64,000 nt of DNA from Arcuatula senhousia (GCA_963971305.1 OZ020308.1:21263838-21327837), one strand, 5' to 3'. Counted from the stretch's first letter, positions 32,601 to 41,600 are shown. Notes: generated by a model not told the origin, from the letters alone. Translations and numbers: made by a program.

Positions 32601-33483
32601 GTGGTAAGTCACATTGTTTATTGCGGTAATTAATTTTTGTACACATTTGGTTGTATTGAAAAAAAAACCCTCACAAATTTTTCGGTTATTAATCTTCTAC
32701 ATTCAAGCAATTGACACATTTCTTATAATTTATCCTTCACTCTTTGGTCATGCAATTTTTACTTACATCACTAACAACAGTTACGATGCTCGGAATATAC
32801 CATTTTTACTTACCTCACTAACAACAGTTAGGCACGGACCATTTGATTTTCTGGGGGGGGCCTGGGATTTTACCTTGAGCCGGGAAATTTTTTTCGCCCG
32901 CTTTGCGGGCCAGATTATTTTTTTCACACACATACTAAGCAAGGAAATTTTGTTGGCAAGATTATTCTTTTTTCAATTAGCAAGATTGAAACCAGATTAT
33001 TTTTTTCAACCTAGGTGCTGGCCGGATTATTTTTTTTTCCAAAAATCAGGGCCGGGAAATTTTTTTCAAAAAAATCCCAGGCCCCCCCAGAAAATCAAAT
33101 GGTCCGTGCCTTACCATGCTCGGGTCATACCATTTTGACCTACAGCTGATATTGGAATCTGGTAATTTGCATATCTTCCATTTACTTAAGCTCTTTGAGT
33201 AATTTCTCGTTAATACATCATAATGTAATTTGTCACTCGCAGTGTAGTTTTCCTGCGGTGGGTTATTCCCTTGATCATTGTTCGTCACATAAACTTGAAC
33301 CGGATCATAATACCAATTACATTTCCAGTTTGGCACTGCATTTCCAAACATCATCATATGCAAACTTAAAACATTGGGTAGCTGTCCACCGAGTATGAAA
33401 ACACTAAACAATAGCTGAAATTTACCCAGCCCTCCGGCATCGATAATGATTTGTTCTAAATATTCATTGAATTCTAATGTCAT
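14465..33483 (-). CDS. SLC22A: SLC22-family organic ion transporter, eight exons
   Basis: Exons, 5' to 3': 33483-32814 (interrupted by a MITE), 25849-25422, 20403-20170, 19007-18876, 18237-18155, 16034-15917, 15452-15380 and 14692-14465. All introns have GT/AG ends. With the MITE and one TSD copy left out, the coding length is 1683 nt (560 aa), normal for SLC22. The family plan is complete: N-terminal membrane helix, glycosylated Cys-containing loop, WDLVCD, SDKYGRK, LPESFRWL, NRFGRKK, EVYPTVVRNTGYG and PETKDKALEDT. Such proteins move organic cations, anions or carnitine across the plasma membrane; the substrate cannot be read from sequence. AATAAA is at 14416-14411. As written, exon 1 runs into a stop inside the MITE unless a new donor at 33114 is used. 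Confidence 0.85.
15060..15262 (+). repeat. 3'-tail copy of the bivalve RT element family
   Basis: It shares CTTCCGGAGCACC, the GTTGATTTCTATTCGGTTGA block and TTTTGACACTCGAATGCCCC with 16930-17264, 57091-57205 and, inverted, 19590-19800 and 35632-35830. It lies in the SLC22 intron between exons 7 and 8. Confidence 0.6.
15380..15452 (-). CDS. SLC22A: SLC22 exon 7
   Basis: A 73-nt exon reading NTGYGFASSLCGVGGILAPF, continuing VVR from exon 6 as in the family. It ends in phase 0 at donor GTAATT. Confidence 0.88.
15917..16034 (-). CDS. SLC22A: SLC22 exon 6
   Basis: A 118-nt exon ending SSVLTFEVYPTVVR, the conserved SLC22 helix-10/11 block. Acceptor TTTTAG, donor GTGTAT. Confidence 0.88.
16460..17264 (+). 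pseudogene. 5'-truncated retroelement, C-terminal RT-protein remnant
   Basis: The frame at 16462 reads LEIKDTTDSRKSVSYLDLHL and hits a stop. The next frame (16548-16847) reads RDDFNFQIVNFPFLCSTIPS through ISVSQMSADVSLS, ending at TAG. I recognise this as the C-terminus of a reverse-transcriptase ORF abundant in bivalve and amphioxus genomes. The non-coding 3' tail continues to about 17264. The same family appears inverted at 35632-36340, and its upstream part at 26960-27450. The clade is uncertain. It lies in an SLC22 intron. Confidence 0.7.
17360..17420 (+). repeat. Short dispersed repeat with CGTTTCGTCTATTCAAGACT
   Basis: Copies share 'gcctgacgcg..gtttcgtctattcaagactc..aggcgctc'. Others are near 28730-28790 (inverted), 29070-29130 (inverted) and 49070-49130. 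No coding. Confidence 0.55.
17860..17945 (+). repeat. Partial 3'-tail copy of the RT element family
   Basis: Shares CGGACTTTTGACGCTCGAA and the following CCCC-TTGGTGCC block with the tails at 15060-15262 and 17200-17264. Confidence 0.45.
18155..18237 (-). CDS. SLC22A: SLC22 exon 5
   Basis: An 83-nt exon reading FGRKKASIGLFCLCSISAAT after completing the Arg codon of the NRFGRKK loop. Acceptor TTTTCAG, donor GTAAGA. Confidence 0.87.
18876..19007 (-). CDS. SLC22A: SLC22 exon 4
   Basis: A 132-nt exon encoding PIGAYGMYAVMFMIDQLPG and YLNFFFQGLFEMSR, typical of SLC22 helices 7-8. Acceptor TTTGTAG, donor GTATGT. Confidence 0.88.
19590..19800 (-). repeat. Inverted 3'-tail copy of the RT element family
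   Basis: Reverse complement of the 15060-15262 type tail (GGGGCATTCGAGTGTCAAAA near 19624, GAACTCATGTGCTTCGGAAG near 19770). Lies in the intron between SLC22 exons 3 and 4. Confidence 0.55.
19850..20102 (+). repeat. Copy of the GGCTCCTGGGAGCC dispersed repeat
   Basis: Closely matches 8480-8706, including the AAGATCTACCTGTCCTGAAA block and the terminal GCTCCTGGGAGCCTCTTG. Its end is 67 bp from the SLC22 exon 3 donor. Confidence 0.65.
20170..20403 (-). CDS. SLC22A: SLC22 exon 3
   Basis: A 234-nt exon with acceptor TTTTCAAAG and donor GTAAGT. It carries the SLC22 hallmark LPESFRWLASTGKLKEA and the large intracellular loop. The piggyBac element lies in the intron upstream. Confidence 0.9.
20845..20903. 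promoter_or_regulatory. Paired subterminal palindromes of the piggyBac element
   Basis: CCCGTCTTTAGACGGG (20845-20860) and the perfect palindrome CCCGTCTATAGACGGG (20888-20903) lie 43 bp apart just inside the left TIR. They are plausible transposase binding sites. I did not see the same motif at the right end. Confidence 0.6.
21919..23694 (+). CDS. piggyBac transposase (DDE_Tnp_1_7)
   Basis: I take ATG 21919 (ATCATGGCC) as the start, giving 591 residues; the frame is open a little further upstream without an ATG. An acidic N-terminus (about 1-60) precedes the RNase-H-like catalytic core. The three catalytic aspartates are visible: SLDEGMIPW (D231), LYCDNYYSS (D310) and GGVDRSDQM (D416), with spacing of 79 and 106 close to the cabbage looper enzyme. 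A C-terminal cysteine-rich domain (CKVC...CKDC...C..C...HTC, about 520-575) should bind zinc and the terminal repeats. The enzyme cuts and pastes at TTAA without footprints. AATAAA overlaps the stop (23690-23695). No inactivating change is visible. Confidence 0.95.
   Translation: MASAMASDDQNIYEIFADTDSENEEQFEGFSDESDNDENNTDLNDRNDLFDADNWTNGRRPALHETPQFSQNPGRRPHIPDNATPLQYFNLFVNDNDFDEMATETNRYASQYLNANQNLKQHSRFRKWVDTTAAELKRYLALIFAMGLISQSDINEYWSTDPVTSTPFFPATMSRDRFLLITSFFHLADNDLYIPRAQQGHNPLFKLGSLYANVNNRLYSTYTPNKCISLDEGMIPWRGNLSFKVYSPDKPVKYGIKVYMLSDSTNGYVSKFKLYTGKSQVGPSVYGATYDLVMDLLRGLFLKGYSLYCDNYYSSPQLFWDLYELGTTATGTVRVNRRGIPQGLKDKKLNNRGDNAVMNNGPLECLKFQDGKPVYMLSTIHGSDLSASRRRDVVTDANIMKPDMVLKYNKYMGGVDRSDQMIAYTNNIVKSFKWWKKVIFHVLAVAVLDSYILFKSDNPNSNVTHRSFRKKLVNELIENNPVDNVVRVGRPIKTPQQLERLTGRHFATKIHGSGKKSNIARLCKVCNEAERSSADLSANKRKRPGHETRFECKDCNVSLCLEPCFKFFHTCQEYCLAYKRWKTTNQPEEEE
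23696..25030. other. piggyBac 3' non-coding region
   Basis: AT-rich sequence between the transposase stop and the right TIR. A GC-richer block around 24820-24860 has paired TTACCATGGCAAC / TTACCATAGCAAC motifs that echo the TIR TTACCATGC. No gene seen. Confidence 0.45.
25422..25849 (-). CDS. SLC22A: SLC22 exon 2
   Basis: The acceptor is TTTTGCAG and the donor GTGAGT. The 428-nt exon starts WDLVCDRDWIGPF and includes the MFS signature SDKYGRK, then membrane helices through LPNWKNIQIVISLTAFPFMV. It ends in phase 2. Confidence 0.9.
26139..26378. repeat. 120-bp tandem duplication
   Basis: 26139-26258 recurs as 26259-26378 with one noted difference (CACCATGTC versus CACCCTGTC). It lies in SLC22 intron 1 and has no coding evidence. 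Confidence 0.9.
26662..26735. repeat. 74-bp hairpin with perfect 14-bp ends
   Basis: ACACTCTAAAAATC (26662-26675) and its exact complement GATTTTTAGAGTGT (26722-26735) flank a 46-base loop. It could be a minimal MITE. Confidence 0.6.
26960..27450 (+). pseudogene. Degenerate RT-element protein, upstream part
   Basis: Joined across several frame changes and stops, the plus strand gives GHVITGDLNIVENDLLRDVL, REHRRINWNYNFKAIIDSVE, DVLSEWVKAVSSLILKRVN and LDDKFVVVPADKAPNNIIFV. I recognise this as the upstream segment of the same bivalve RT protein family whose C-terminus is at 16460-17264. It is clearly dead and lies in SLC22 intron 1. Confidence 0.65.
27451..29150. other. SLC22 intron 1: no gene; repeat pieces and an ACG/CGT-dense stretch
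   Basis: About 28280-28690 is unusually dense in ACG/CGT (for example AAAACGTTTAATTGATTTTA and AACACGTTATTGTGTGAC), unlike its AT-rich surroundings. Inverted 'gtcttgaatagacgaaacg' repeats lie at about 28730-28790 and 29070-29130. No exon can be supported. Confidence 0.4.
29155..29949. mobile_element. 795-bp foldback element
   Basis: The ends pair over about 36 bp (GAAAGGATGGGTTGCGATAA at left and its near-complement at 29930-29949). A perfect 21-bp inverted repeat, GTCTTGCACGCGGAACCAGCT, sits inside at 29598-29618 with its complement at 29674-29694, leaving a 55-nt loop. No coding. No clear target duplication. Confidence 0.65.
30186..32428 (+). repeat. 2.2-kb segmental duplication, copy A
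   Basis: Starting ACAAGTGTGGACTCTAATGC, this matches 57403-59591 collinearly with scattered substitutions and small indels, ending at ATAGGTAGTAA. The content is non-coding as far as I can see. Copy A lies in SLC22 intron 1. Confidence 0.88.
32814..33483 (-). CDS. SLC22A: SLC22 exon 1, split by a MITE
   Basis: ATG is at 33483-33481. The exon encodes the first membrane helix (LGKFQLLFSVFILGGQLP) and the extracellular loop with NYT, NYS and NIS glycosylation sites and paired cysteines. Coding resumes after the MITE (32831-33110) as TVVSE before the donor GTAAGT at 32813. Without the insertion the exon is 387 nt and ends in phase 0, matching exon 2. The new junction ATG|GTAAGG at 33115/33114 is an alternative phase-0 donor. 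A 47-bp duplication copies the exon end into the intron (32761-32807). Confidence 0.8.
32831..33110. mobile_element. 280-bp MITE inside SLC22 exon 1 (Harbinger-like)
   Basis: Terminal inverted repeats of about 40 bp begin GGCACGGACCATTTGATTTT and differ only in a G-run length. TTA is duplicated at 32828-32830 and 33111-33113, as for PIF/Harbinger elements. The interior has repeated A/T-rich blocks and no ORF of its own. Insertion plus TSD adds 283 bp, which shifts the frame. Confidence 0.85.
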
Positions 33484-33603
33484 TACGAAAGTCTACTTTT
33501 AACTACAGACGTTTCTTTTTTAAAACAGATATTTCCAACCTTAAGAGTAAAATTGAATTTGGATTGACACAAAAAAATCATCATTTTTATAGTTTTGAGT
33601 AAA

Positions 33604-33690
33604 ACACCCCTAGTAAGGTGGATTCACGACGATCAGGAAAGTCCAGTGAAGGATTCACGTAAAGTTGTATTTGGTAAGACGATTCAGTTT
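33604..33690 (+). repeat. Dispersed repeat end, inverted partner at 50545-50622
   Basis: ACACCCCTAGTAAGGTG...GATTCACGTAA recurs in reverse complement at 50545-50622 with few differences. It lies upstream of the SLC22 start, so it could overlap the promoter region. Confidence 0.6.
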
Positions 33691-34650
33691 TGTCGGGTTA
33701 AATAAAAAAGTAAACAACTTTGTTTTGTTGCAAAATTAATGTCTTTCGAAAGGTAAATGATCAATTTAACCCCGTCTCTTTATTTGTACCACAAAAAACT
33801 AAAAAGTCGTAAAAGCATATAAAAATCTGTTTTGAAATAAGGTTACAGTTCACGAAAAACGTCAAGGTTGAATTATGTTCATGACGAAAACTATAACATC
33901 AGATAGTTGTGTTTTTGTTTGCCTAAAGTGTCTATATTTTTCATCAAAGCAAGACTATTATACGCACTAGAGACTAGTTGAAAATTTGTATTGAAAAAAA
34001 ATAGTATACCTTAAAAAAATAGATGTAAAAATTGGCGGATAATGTTCTGGTAATAAGAGGATTCTGTTCTGGTAATGCACGGAGTTCGGTTCAGTATCGG
34101 TTTAAAAAAACATTTAAATTTATATGTATTAATATCTGTGGGCAAATGCTGTATAACTTAAGATAATCATAGTCATACTTAAAATGGTAAGTTAAATATC
34201 CACATTAAGAAACTAAAATATTGTTAAAAGACTCATTAGTGACAAAATATAGTGTGACAAAATTGAATAAGACAAGACCAATCAAAGGTTTGTGTTAAAC
34301 ATAAGATGCTTATTATTAGCGAAAATAATACAATCAATATGTACATCAATCAAGGCTTTGCATATTTGGTTAAATTTCTAGATATGCTCGAAAGCGAAAA
34401 AGATCATTAAGAGTTTATTATCCCTATACCAACGGTTATAAAATTTTTTAGAAATTCTACCATTTCATCTTAATATTCATTGTCTTACAAGCGAATGCAA
34501 AATGATTTTTGATACATTTCTCATATCCATCTGAAATAGAAATTACAGCAAAGTTCCAGAAAATAAATTTTGCTACGCCTGACGAGAAATGAGATACAAA
34601 TTTCTGGAAACCTTAAGGTTTTGTAAGTTTTTAACAAATTGTTTCATAAG
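33691..34650. other. Upstream flank of SLC22; no gene seen
   Basis: AT-rich. No exon or strong repeat structure can be supported; a degenerate 'gctacgcctgacg' repeat piece is at about 34560-34580. Confidence 0.35.
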
Positions 34651-34799
34651 CGCTTAATTTTGTAGTTTATGGACGGTCCTAAATGTCCCGGTCAACTAGT
34701 CGAACGGACAAAAAGAATCTTTCTTTGTTATGAGGATAAATGCGTTTCAAGTAAACCCGATCTTATGCAAGAACTTCTATTAAATTTTAAAACAAAACA

Positions 34800-34995
34800 A
34801 AAGCTACTTTACTGGGGCATATGCATACCAACTTTCGTCAACATAAAGTGCTCATATAACTCAAACACTGAAAAATTGATAGCATTAAACGCCGACGCCG
34901 TCGTCGCCACCGCTTGCAAACAAACACTTATTGCCCGCCCTGCCACGCAGGCCAAACCCCTCCCCCGAAAAAGTGCACCTCAGGTCTCAAATTAC
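34800..34995 (+). repeat. Diverged single copy of the CTACTGGGGCATATGCATACC repeat
   Basis: CTACTTTACTGGGGCATATG, then a GCCGACGCCGTCGTCGCC run and CCCTGCC-CGCAGGC, paralleling the end of the tandem array at 39800-40560. Open in one frame but judged repeat, not gene. Confidence 0.45.
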
Positions 34996-35631
34996 GGAAG
35001 CACCAACTCATTTATCTGTAAATAAATCCCCCATCCCGTTTTTTTTTAATTCATTAGTAAGTTAGTAAGTTTTGCCTTTACTTCGAACTCTCGGGAGATG
35101 TACATAAAAAGGGTGATACAATGAACCCAACTCGGTGCACCACTATGGTTTGCGGTCAGGTTATCCGCATTATAGCCTGACGACCCCGGCATTCATTATG
35201 AATGGCGCACCATTCAACCACTTTGGGCACACATCCCAGTCGCTATTTGGGCAGAGCGGCCTGACGCGACGAAGGGTTTCTGAGCGATTTTAAGTGGACG
35301 TTTACCGATAAGCTAAAGCGCTGCTACGGGCCTATTTGCCACCCGGGACCCGCACGGAGGTTTTGCAATTCGAAAATAGTAAATACTTTAACGAAATGAA
35401 ATGTGTCTGTTTGCAGGAATATAAGGGCAACCAATTCACAGTTATTGGTAATGCAGGTTCGTTTCAAAAATGAGACTGCATGTAGATGCACCCCTTCCAG
35501 ATCTAGAAAATTCTGAGATGAGGCATTTAATTCCATTTGATTCAAACATTAAATTAAGATACGTTTTAGGAGCATTTTAAGATATTTTAGGGTCATATTA
35601 ATTTAATTCTTACTTATAAGTATTTGACAAA

Positions 35632-36340
35632 AATCAAGTAGGGCATTCGAGTGTTCAAAGTCAAAAAGGGCAATGACAAAATCAGAAAACATGAACGTGA
35701 ACAGCACGAATAAACACATGTACAAAACATAAAACAAACACAAAATCAACAAAACAGTTATCACCGATGCAAACTCAAGTCGAACGAAAGTGAACTCGTG
35801 CGCTCTGGAAAAGTAAGCAGTTCCTGTATGCATGCTATTTAACATTCGTCGCACTGCCAATTTCAAATTCAGCGTGTCGATTCCGGTAAAGGAAGATTAA
35901 ACAAAACCCTATGACAAACCAACATCTGTACTCATCTGAAAGAGAGAAATCCCATATTTGTTTTTGAGCTCATAATGTCTTCCGTAAATTTCTTGAGTCA
36001 TGACAGCAATCAAGGAGCAACATAACCCTGTGTTAGCACTTTTTGTGTCATATGTGTGACGCTCTGCCAAGGAAATCGATGTAATATTACCGCAAACTCT
36101 CGAGCAATGCATCAATTGTGGAACTTAAACTCCATTTGCTGGAGTAAATGGAATTTTGCTACACAAGGAGTATAAAAGTTGACGATTTGAATATTTATTG
36201 AAGTCATCACGTTTTTTAAAGAGTTTCGTTAAAAGTTTTCCATTGGAGTTATTTCGAGATTTAGATCTGAATATGAAGCCGTCACTTTTTAGAATCCGTT
36301 GTGTCCTTTATCTCAAATTTCTGACGATAAATGAGCATTG
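35632..36340 (-). pseudogene. 5'-truncated RT-element copy, minus strand
   Basis: The reverse strand parallels 16460-17264: TTGAGATAAAGGACACAACG, the FPFLCS region with indels, the AAATATGGGATTTCTCTCTT block and the same 3' tail. It has multiple frame breaks. The 68-residue frame ending KYGISLFQMSTDVGLS is the longest coherent remnant. Confidence 0.65.
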
Positions 36341-36420
36341 AGAATCGTTCAGTGAAAGGACATCATCAATGTAACGGAAAGTGAAGTTAAAAGAGAGAGC
36401 TATTCTACGATCCTTTTTTG

Positions 36421-36530
36421 TCTAGAAGTGATTGTAAGAAGTCTGCTTCGTATGAATGAAGAAATTAATCTATTGTCTAGAAGTGATTGTAAGAAGTCTG
36501 CTTCGTATGAATGAAGAAATTAATCTATTA
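36421..36530. repeat. 55-bp tandem duplication
   Basis: TCTAGAAGTGATTGTAAGAA... at 36421-36475 repeats exactly at 36476-36530. Confidence 0.92.
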
Positions 36531-36995
36531 TAGCTTTATTAATGCAAATTTTACCCAAAAGGTTGTAAGCATATAACAAGTACAAAATTTGGAATGTAAG
36601 CATGCATGATATCAGAATTGACGAATTCTGTTAGTTCCTGGATAACACGAAATGAGTTACAGTAAAATTGGTCAATTATGCTACTTATTATTACGCAATC
36701 TTATGTAAATAACCATAAAGATGTATGATATAACCCGACAAAACAGTATCCACAATTTACCAAAACAGACGTCTATAACTGAACAAAACTGAATCCTCTA
36801 AAATCGTGAGACAAATTACCGGTTTGATGTGTTTACTAATTTGATTTTCTTAAACAGTTGGCAGTACTCTCGTTGCATGTTTTAATTTAAAACGATTTAA
36901 AAAGAACGTGGGTACACATTGCATGCTTTATCATAAGTTTGAAATGTGTTGTTTACTTTTAATTTAGAGTTATAAAATGTATAACCTTTTTAGTT

Positions 36996-37250
36996 CCCAG
37001 CAGGCACTTCAACGTTTTTTCAACGTTTAATCAACGTTGAAGTTCAACATGACAGTACGTTGAATCAACGTTGATTTTAGGTTGCATGTGAAAGTTGCAG
37101 CAACGTTGAAAACTGACGTTGTCTCAACGTTGATCACTTAATGTTATTTCAACGTTGATAATCGATGTTGTTTCAACGTTGATAATCAATGTTATTTCAA
37201 CATTGACAATTAATGTTGTTTCAACGTTGACTTTTAATGTTGTTTTAAGT
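36996..37250 (+). repeat. TCAACGTTGA palindrome array with CCCAGCAGGCAC end
   Basis: Begins CCCAGCAGGCACTTCAACGT and contains about ten (T)CAACGTTGA palindromes or close variants spaced 25-30 bp. Matches, in opposite orientation, the array at 49917-50361, which ends GTGCCCGCTGGG. Likely the terminal and subterminal repeats of a DNA transposon family. Confidence 0.6.
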
Positions 37251-38522
37251 CCATGACTGACCTAGTTTAAAGATTACCAATCCAGAACCTATCATGCATC
37301 TTTCTGGTTAAAAATATAACAATGAACCAACAATTTTTATTATGAGGCACTCATATTGAAGATAATGGAAACGGTCCCACTTTTATTAAAAAGTTTTCAA
37401 CAAACATTTACAAAAAAAGTTAACACTGATGGATGTCTCAACAAAATCCAAAACTCCTCCTGAACCACCTATACAATTCCAGGTTTCAAGATGAGGTGAA
37501 TGTACTAGTAAAGCACAAATGAAAAAGCCCACACAATTTTATGTTGTTCCTGAGAAAAAAAAAAGTTCTTATAAAACTTTTATACTGCCCTTGTAATGTA
37601 TTGAAAATGATCAGTCACTCAATTGGAAAACACAATCTCAAGGTCAGATGATGATAAGGAGCAAGTTTATTCAACCTTCTGATATAAAGATACTCATACA
37701 ACTTGAAACATTGAGAGTAAACTCCTCTGCAAAGAAAGCAAAACCTATCTATCTCTGATTCGCAGGACATACATGTATCTATATCAATAAAGACACAATT
37801 CAAGTAAAAGTTTATCAAACATTTATTTATACATTCATTTACATTGTACAAAAGGTTTTGTCCATAAAAATTATATGTACATGTATAAACTGTCCATGGA
37901 ATAAAGAATGAGTTCATAAATACTAATGTCACTGGCTGTCTGGGTTACAAAATTAAATCTATGCATACATTTCTTTCAAAAAAAAGTTCTTTTATAAGAA
38001 GATAAACTGATGCATATGGTCCCATTTCTCAATAAACACTTAATACTCAATTCATTTGGCCATAAGCTGTAAGCTGTAAATTTTATGCCTTGTAAAGTGT
38101 GCTGTCCTAATAAAGGGATGGCGATGCAATAATATAATAATTCAAATCAATAGACCCTTTCTGTGGGGAATATGTGCTCCACATGTTTTTTCTCTAACTA
38201 ACTTGTGATTAATGGCTTTACTATCTGTACTTCTTTTAATAAATCAATATATTTTCAATAAATAATGACAAATGATCAAACTCAAATTCACAAAGAGGAA
38301 ACTTCATGTTAACCTTACATTATATATGTACAATTTCTTATTATTATTTACAAGTACATCTATTTTTAAATTGGGCATAGAAATTACAAAATTGTAGCTG
38401 GTTAAAAACGAAGTCCTTAATCTCCAACAACATTGTTCTTCACTCTCATCGGAAAATTGAGGTTGCACTATTTCCTCTGACTGTCATTCTTCTGGTCAGT
38501 GTTACTTTTGTCGGTCTACCAC
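37251..38522 (-). other. Likely 3' UTR/flank of the 93-aa gene
   Basis: No ORF of note. On the minus strand this follows the stop codon of the three-exon gene at 38523; an AATAAA-type signal (TTTATT on plus) is near 37826. Confidence 0.3.
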
Positions 38523-38602
38523 TCAAGCATATTTCATGAAATGACTCATTTCATCCTCAATAATAGCAACAGTGGCTGTTGGATGAACTTGAATAATTAC
38601 TT
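38523..38602 (-). CDS. 93-aa gene, exon 3
   Basis: Acceptor with a pyrimidine tract (TTTTTTCTTGCAG), 26 codons including TGA, entering in the phase that exon 2 leaves. Confidence 0.58.
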
Positions 38603-41600
38603 CTGCAAGAAAAAAATGTTCCCCCATTAAATATGCTTCTAATCTCTAATATATATAAGGCTGATAAAATCTAAAAAAATAGGGCATGTAATGGGATATT
38701 AAATGTATCCCCCCCCACGTTATAATATCAAAAGTTCATAAAATTTTATTTCAAAGTGGCCTATCTCGAAAACTGTTTTTGGGATCATGCTGGAAATTAA
38801 ACTTGACCTGTATTTTATTATACTCAATAGCTGAACAAAATATCATTTGAATCCCATGACGTGTTTTCAAGTTATTGGTCGGAAACTCAAAATTTCATGA
38901 AATTTGATTTTTCAAAGTGGCTTATCTCGAAAACTATCTTTTGGATCATGCTGGAAATCGAACTTGACCTGTATTTTAATGTACTAAATAGCTGTTCAAA
39001 ATATCATTCAAATCCTTTGACGCATTTTCAAGTTATTGGTCGGAAACCTTGGGGGCCGGGACGGACAGACAGACACCGAAAAAAACTGGCCACTTCGTGT
39101 GGCGGGGTATTAAAATTAAAGAAACAATTATGATAAAATCAGTTCTCTAGAAAATTCCTTCCATATACATCCAAAGTCACGACAGTGGCATACATGTACC
39201 TTACACTTTGAAGGGAATACAGAAATTCACAAAATATTAATGTTTGATATTGTATATCTATACATTTGTGTCGGACATATCAGACCTGACTGGTAAAGTT
39301 AAAGCAGGTCTGACATTTTTAACTATGTCTGGTAGATTTTAGTATTTTTTTAGAAAGTTGTAATAGATAGCTTTATATAGGACCAGTAAAAAAAATTGGT
39401 CTGACAAAAGATTCCATTTTGACGACCTATGTCTGAAGAAGATATTTTTAAAGATTGCGAACTCTGTTTGTATATTCAAAAGCACATGGTCACGTTTCAT
39501 TACTTATATTTACCTTTTTATTGTCTTGCTACTGGTAGTTGTTTTTCCTTTGACGTTCATCTTGGCTCCTAAGTAACATATTAACTCCTTATTCAAACAT
39601 CTGTAAAAAAAATGACAACTTTACATGTCACACCAATTATACAATAACAAGAGTTAACACTAAAGTATGTCTCGCCTGCCGGCACCATCAGAAACAATTA
39701 TTCTTTCTTACTTCCACTTTATTTTGAATTTACATGGATTTTCAGTTTCTGAGATCAAAAGATGTTTATAGAACTTAAACATTGCAAATATATGCAATAA
39801 AAATAATCAAAGTCACTCAAGCAGAAAATCAAGGTCAAGGTCAAAAGATGGGGATGCAACTGTGCTAAGCTACTACTGGGGCATATGCATACCAAGTTTC
39901 ATCAACCTAGGACCTATAGTTCTTGAGATATGGAGGTGCTCGCAAAACTTTTCCATTGCTATTATATGTTTTGAAAATTGTCAAAGTCACTCAACCGGAA
40001 AATCAAGGCCAAGGTCAAAAGATGGGGATGCAACTGTGCTAAGCTACTACTGGGGCATATGCATACCAAGTTTCATCAACCCAAGACCTATAGTTCTTGA
40101 GATATGGAGGTGCTCGCAAAACTTTTCCATTGCTATTATATGTATTGAAAATTGTCAAAGTCACTCAACCGGAAAATCAAGGTCAAGGTCAAAAGATGGG
40201 GATGCAACTGTGCTAAGCTACTACTGGGGCATATGCATACCAAGTTTCATCAACCCAGGACCTACAGTTCTTGAGATATGGAGGTGCTCGCAAAACTTTT
40301 CCATTGCTTTTATATGTATTGAAAATTGTCAAAGTCACTCAACCGGAAAATCAAGGTCAAGGTCAAAAGATGGGGATGCAACTGTGCTAAGCTACTACTG
40401 GGGCATATGCATACCAAGTTTCATCAACCCAGGACCTCTAGTTCTTGAGATATGGAGGTGCTCATAAAACTTTTCCAAAAAGTTAACGCCGCCGTCGCCG
40501 CCGCCGTCGCTGCTGGTAAAGTAACACCTATGTCCCGCTCTGCTTCGCAGGCGAGACAAAAACTTGAATTTTTTTTTTACTGCCTTGTTGCTCACACAAT
40601 AAATACAACAATTTTTATCCCAATCTAATATTGATATAAAGAAAAAGTCTTATTTTTTATGGGGGTCCAGGAGCTGACAAAACCAGGAATTTAAAGAAAT
40701 AAGAAATTTATATTGATTTCAAATAATGAACTTGCTAGCCTAAAAGCAAATTCTTTGAATTTAAGATTATTCACAGTACTTGAGAAATCTGCAAGGTACA
40801 TGTACATGGACTACGGTCCATCGATGGGCTTGAGCTACATTTTTGTAACTAAATTACAAATCAAAATAAATCAAAGTATAATAATATTGTTTGTGTTCAA
40901 TCTTTTAATTTTGTAAAAGTAGTACAGCAAGCTAAATTGGGTGTCACAATATCAGATAAGAATTTTTGCAGAATATAAAAGTCAAAAAGAATAACAATAG
41001 TCGGCCATTAGGTGTAACATCGAAAGAATCTTTCCGGGAGGGTGCATATGTGTACAACACTTTCACACATAAAATTAAACAAGGTCAATGATTAACTGAT
41101 TACCATGATAGTAAAATAATGAACATAAGACAATGATTACATGTATGAGCCAAAAAAAAAAATCATGCAGGTTTTCACTATAATTGTATGCATTATCTAA
41201 ATTACTAATAATATTAACAAATATATGAGTCAAAAGTTGAAAGTGAAAGCAAATGTAAGGAGCTATAGGCTACAGAAATTCGGATGTTAATATGGTACGT
41301 CTGCTTTCTGATAGTTTAGTAAGATTTTTCTGGTTTTCTTTAGACCCTAGTACAATATATATTGGATATAGATATTTATTCAATCTTTTTCTTTGAACCT
41401 CATAACAGGGTTGGCAAAGTATTGACCGCCCGGGTTTTCCCACCTTGGAAAACCCGGGTATTCCCCAGCTGGGCAATACCCTTAAAATTGTGAAAGTGGG
41501 CAATACTGGGTAATAAGAATTTTTTAATGAAAAGAAATCATATCAAATAATATTTTATGCTTCAAAATTGTTCCTCATCTTCAAAATACATGAATGATTT

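Noticed and set aside
32614..33138. 174-codon plus-strand ORF across the MITE
   Set aside because: Shadow frame over SLC22 exon 1 and the MITE; its repeats of KPDYFF-like residues come from the MITE's T-rich units.
39514..39600. Extra exon of the 93-aa gene
   Set aside because: Only open frame requires entry in phase 2, whereas exon 2 ends in phase 1.
39862..40467. 201-codon ORF as a gene
   Set aside because: It stays open only because the repeat unit is a multiple of three; no start context, domain or splice evidence, and a diverged dispersed copy exists.
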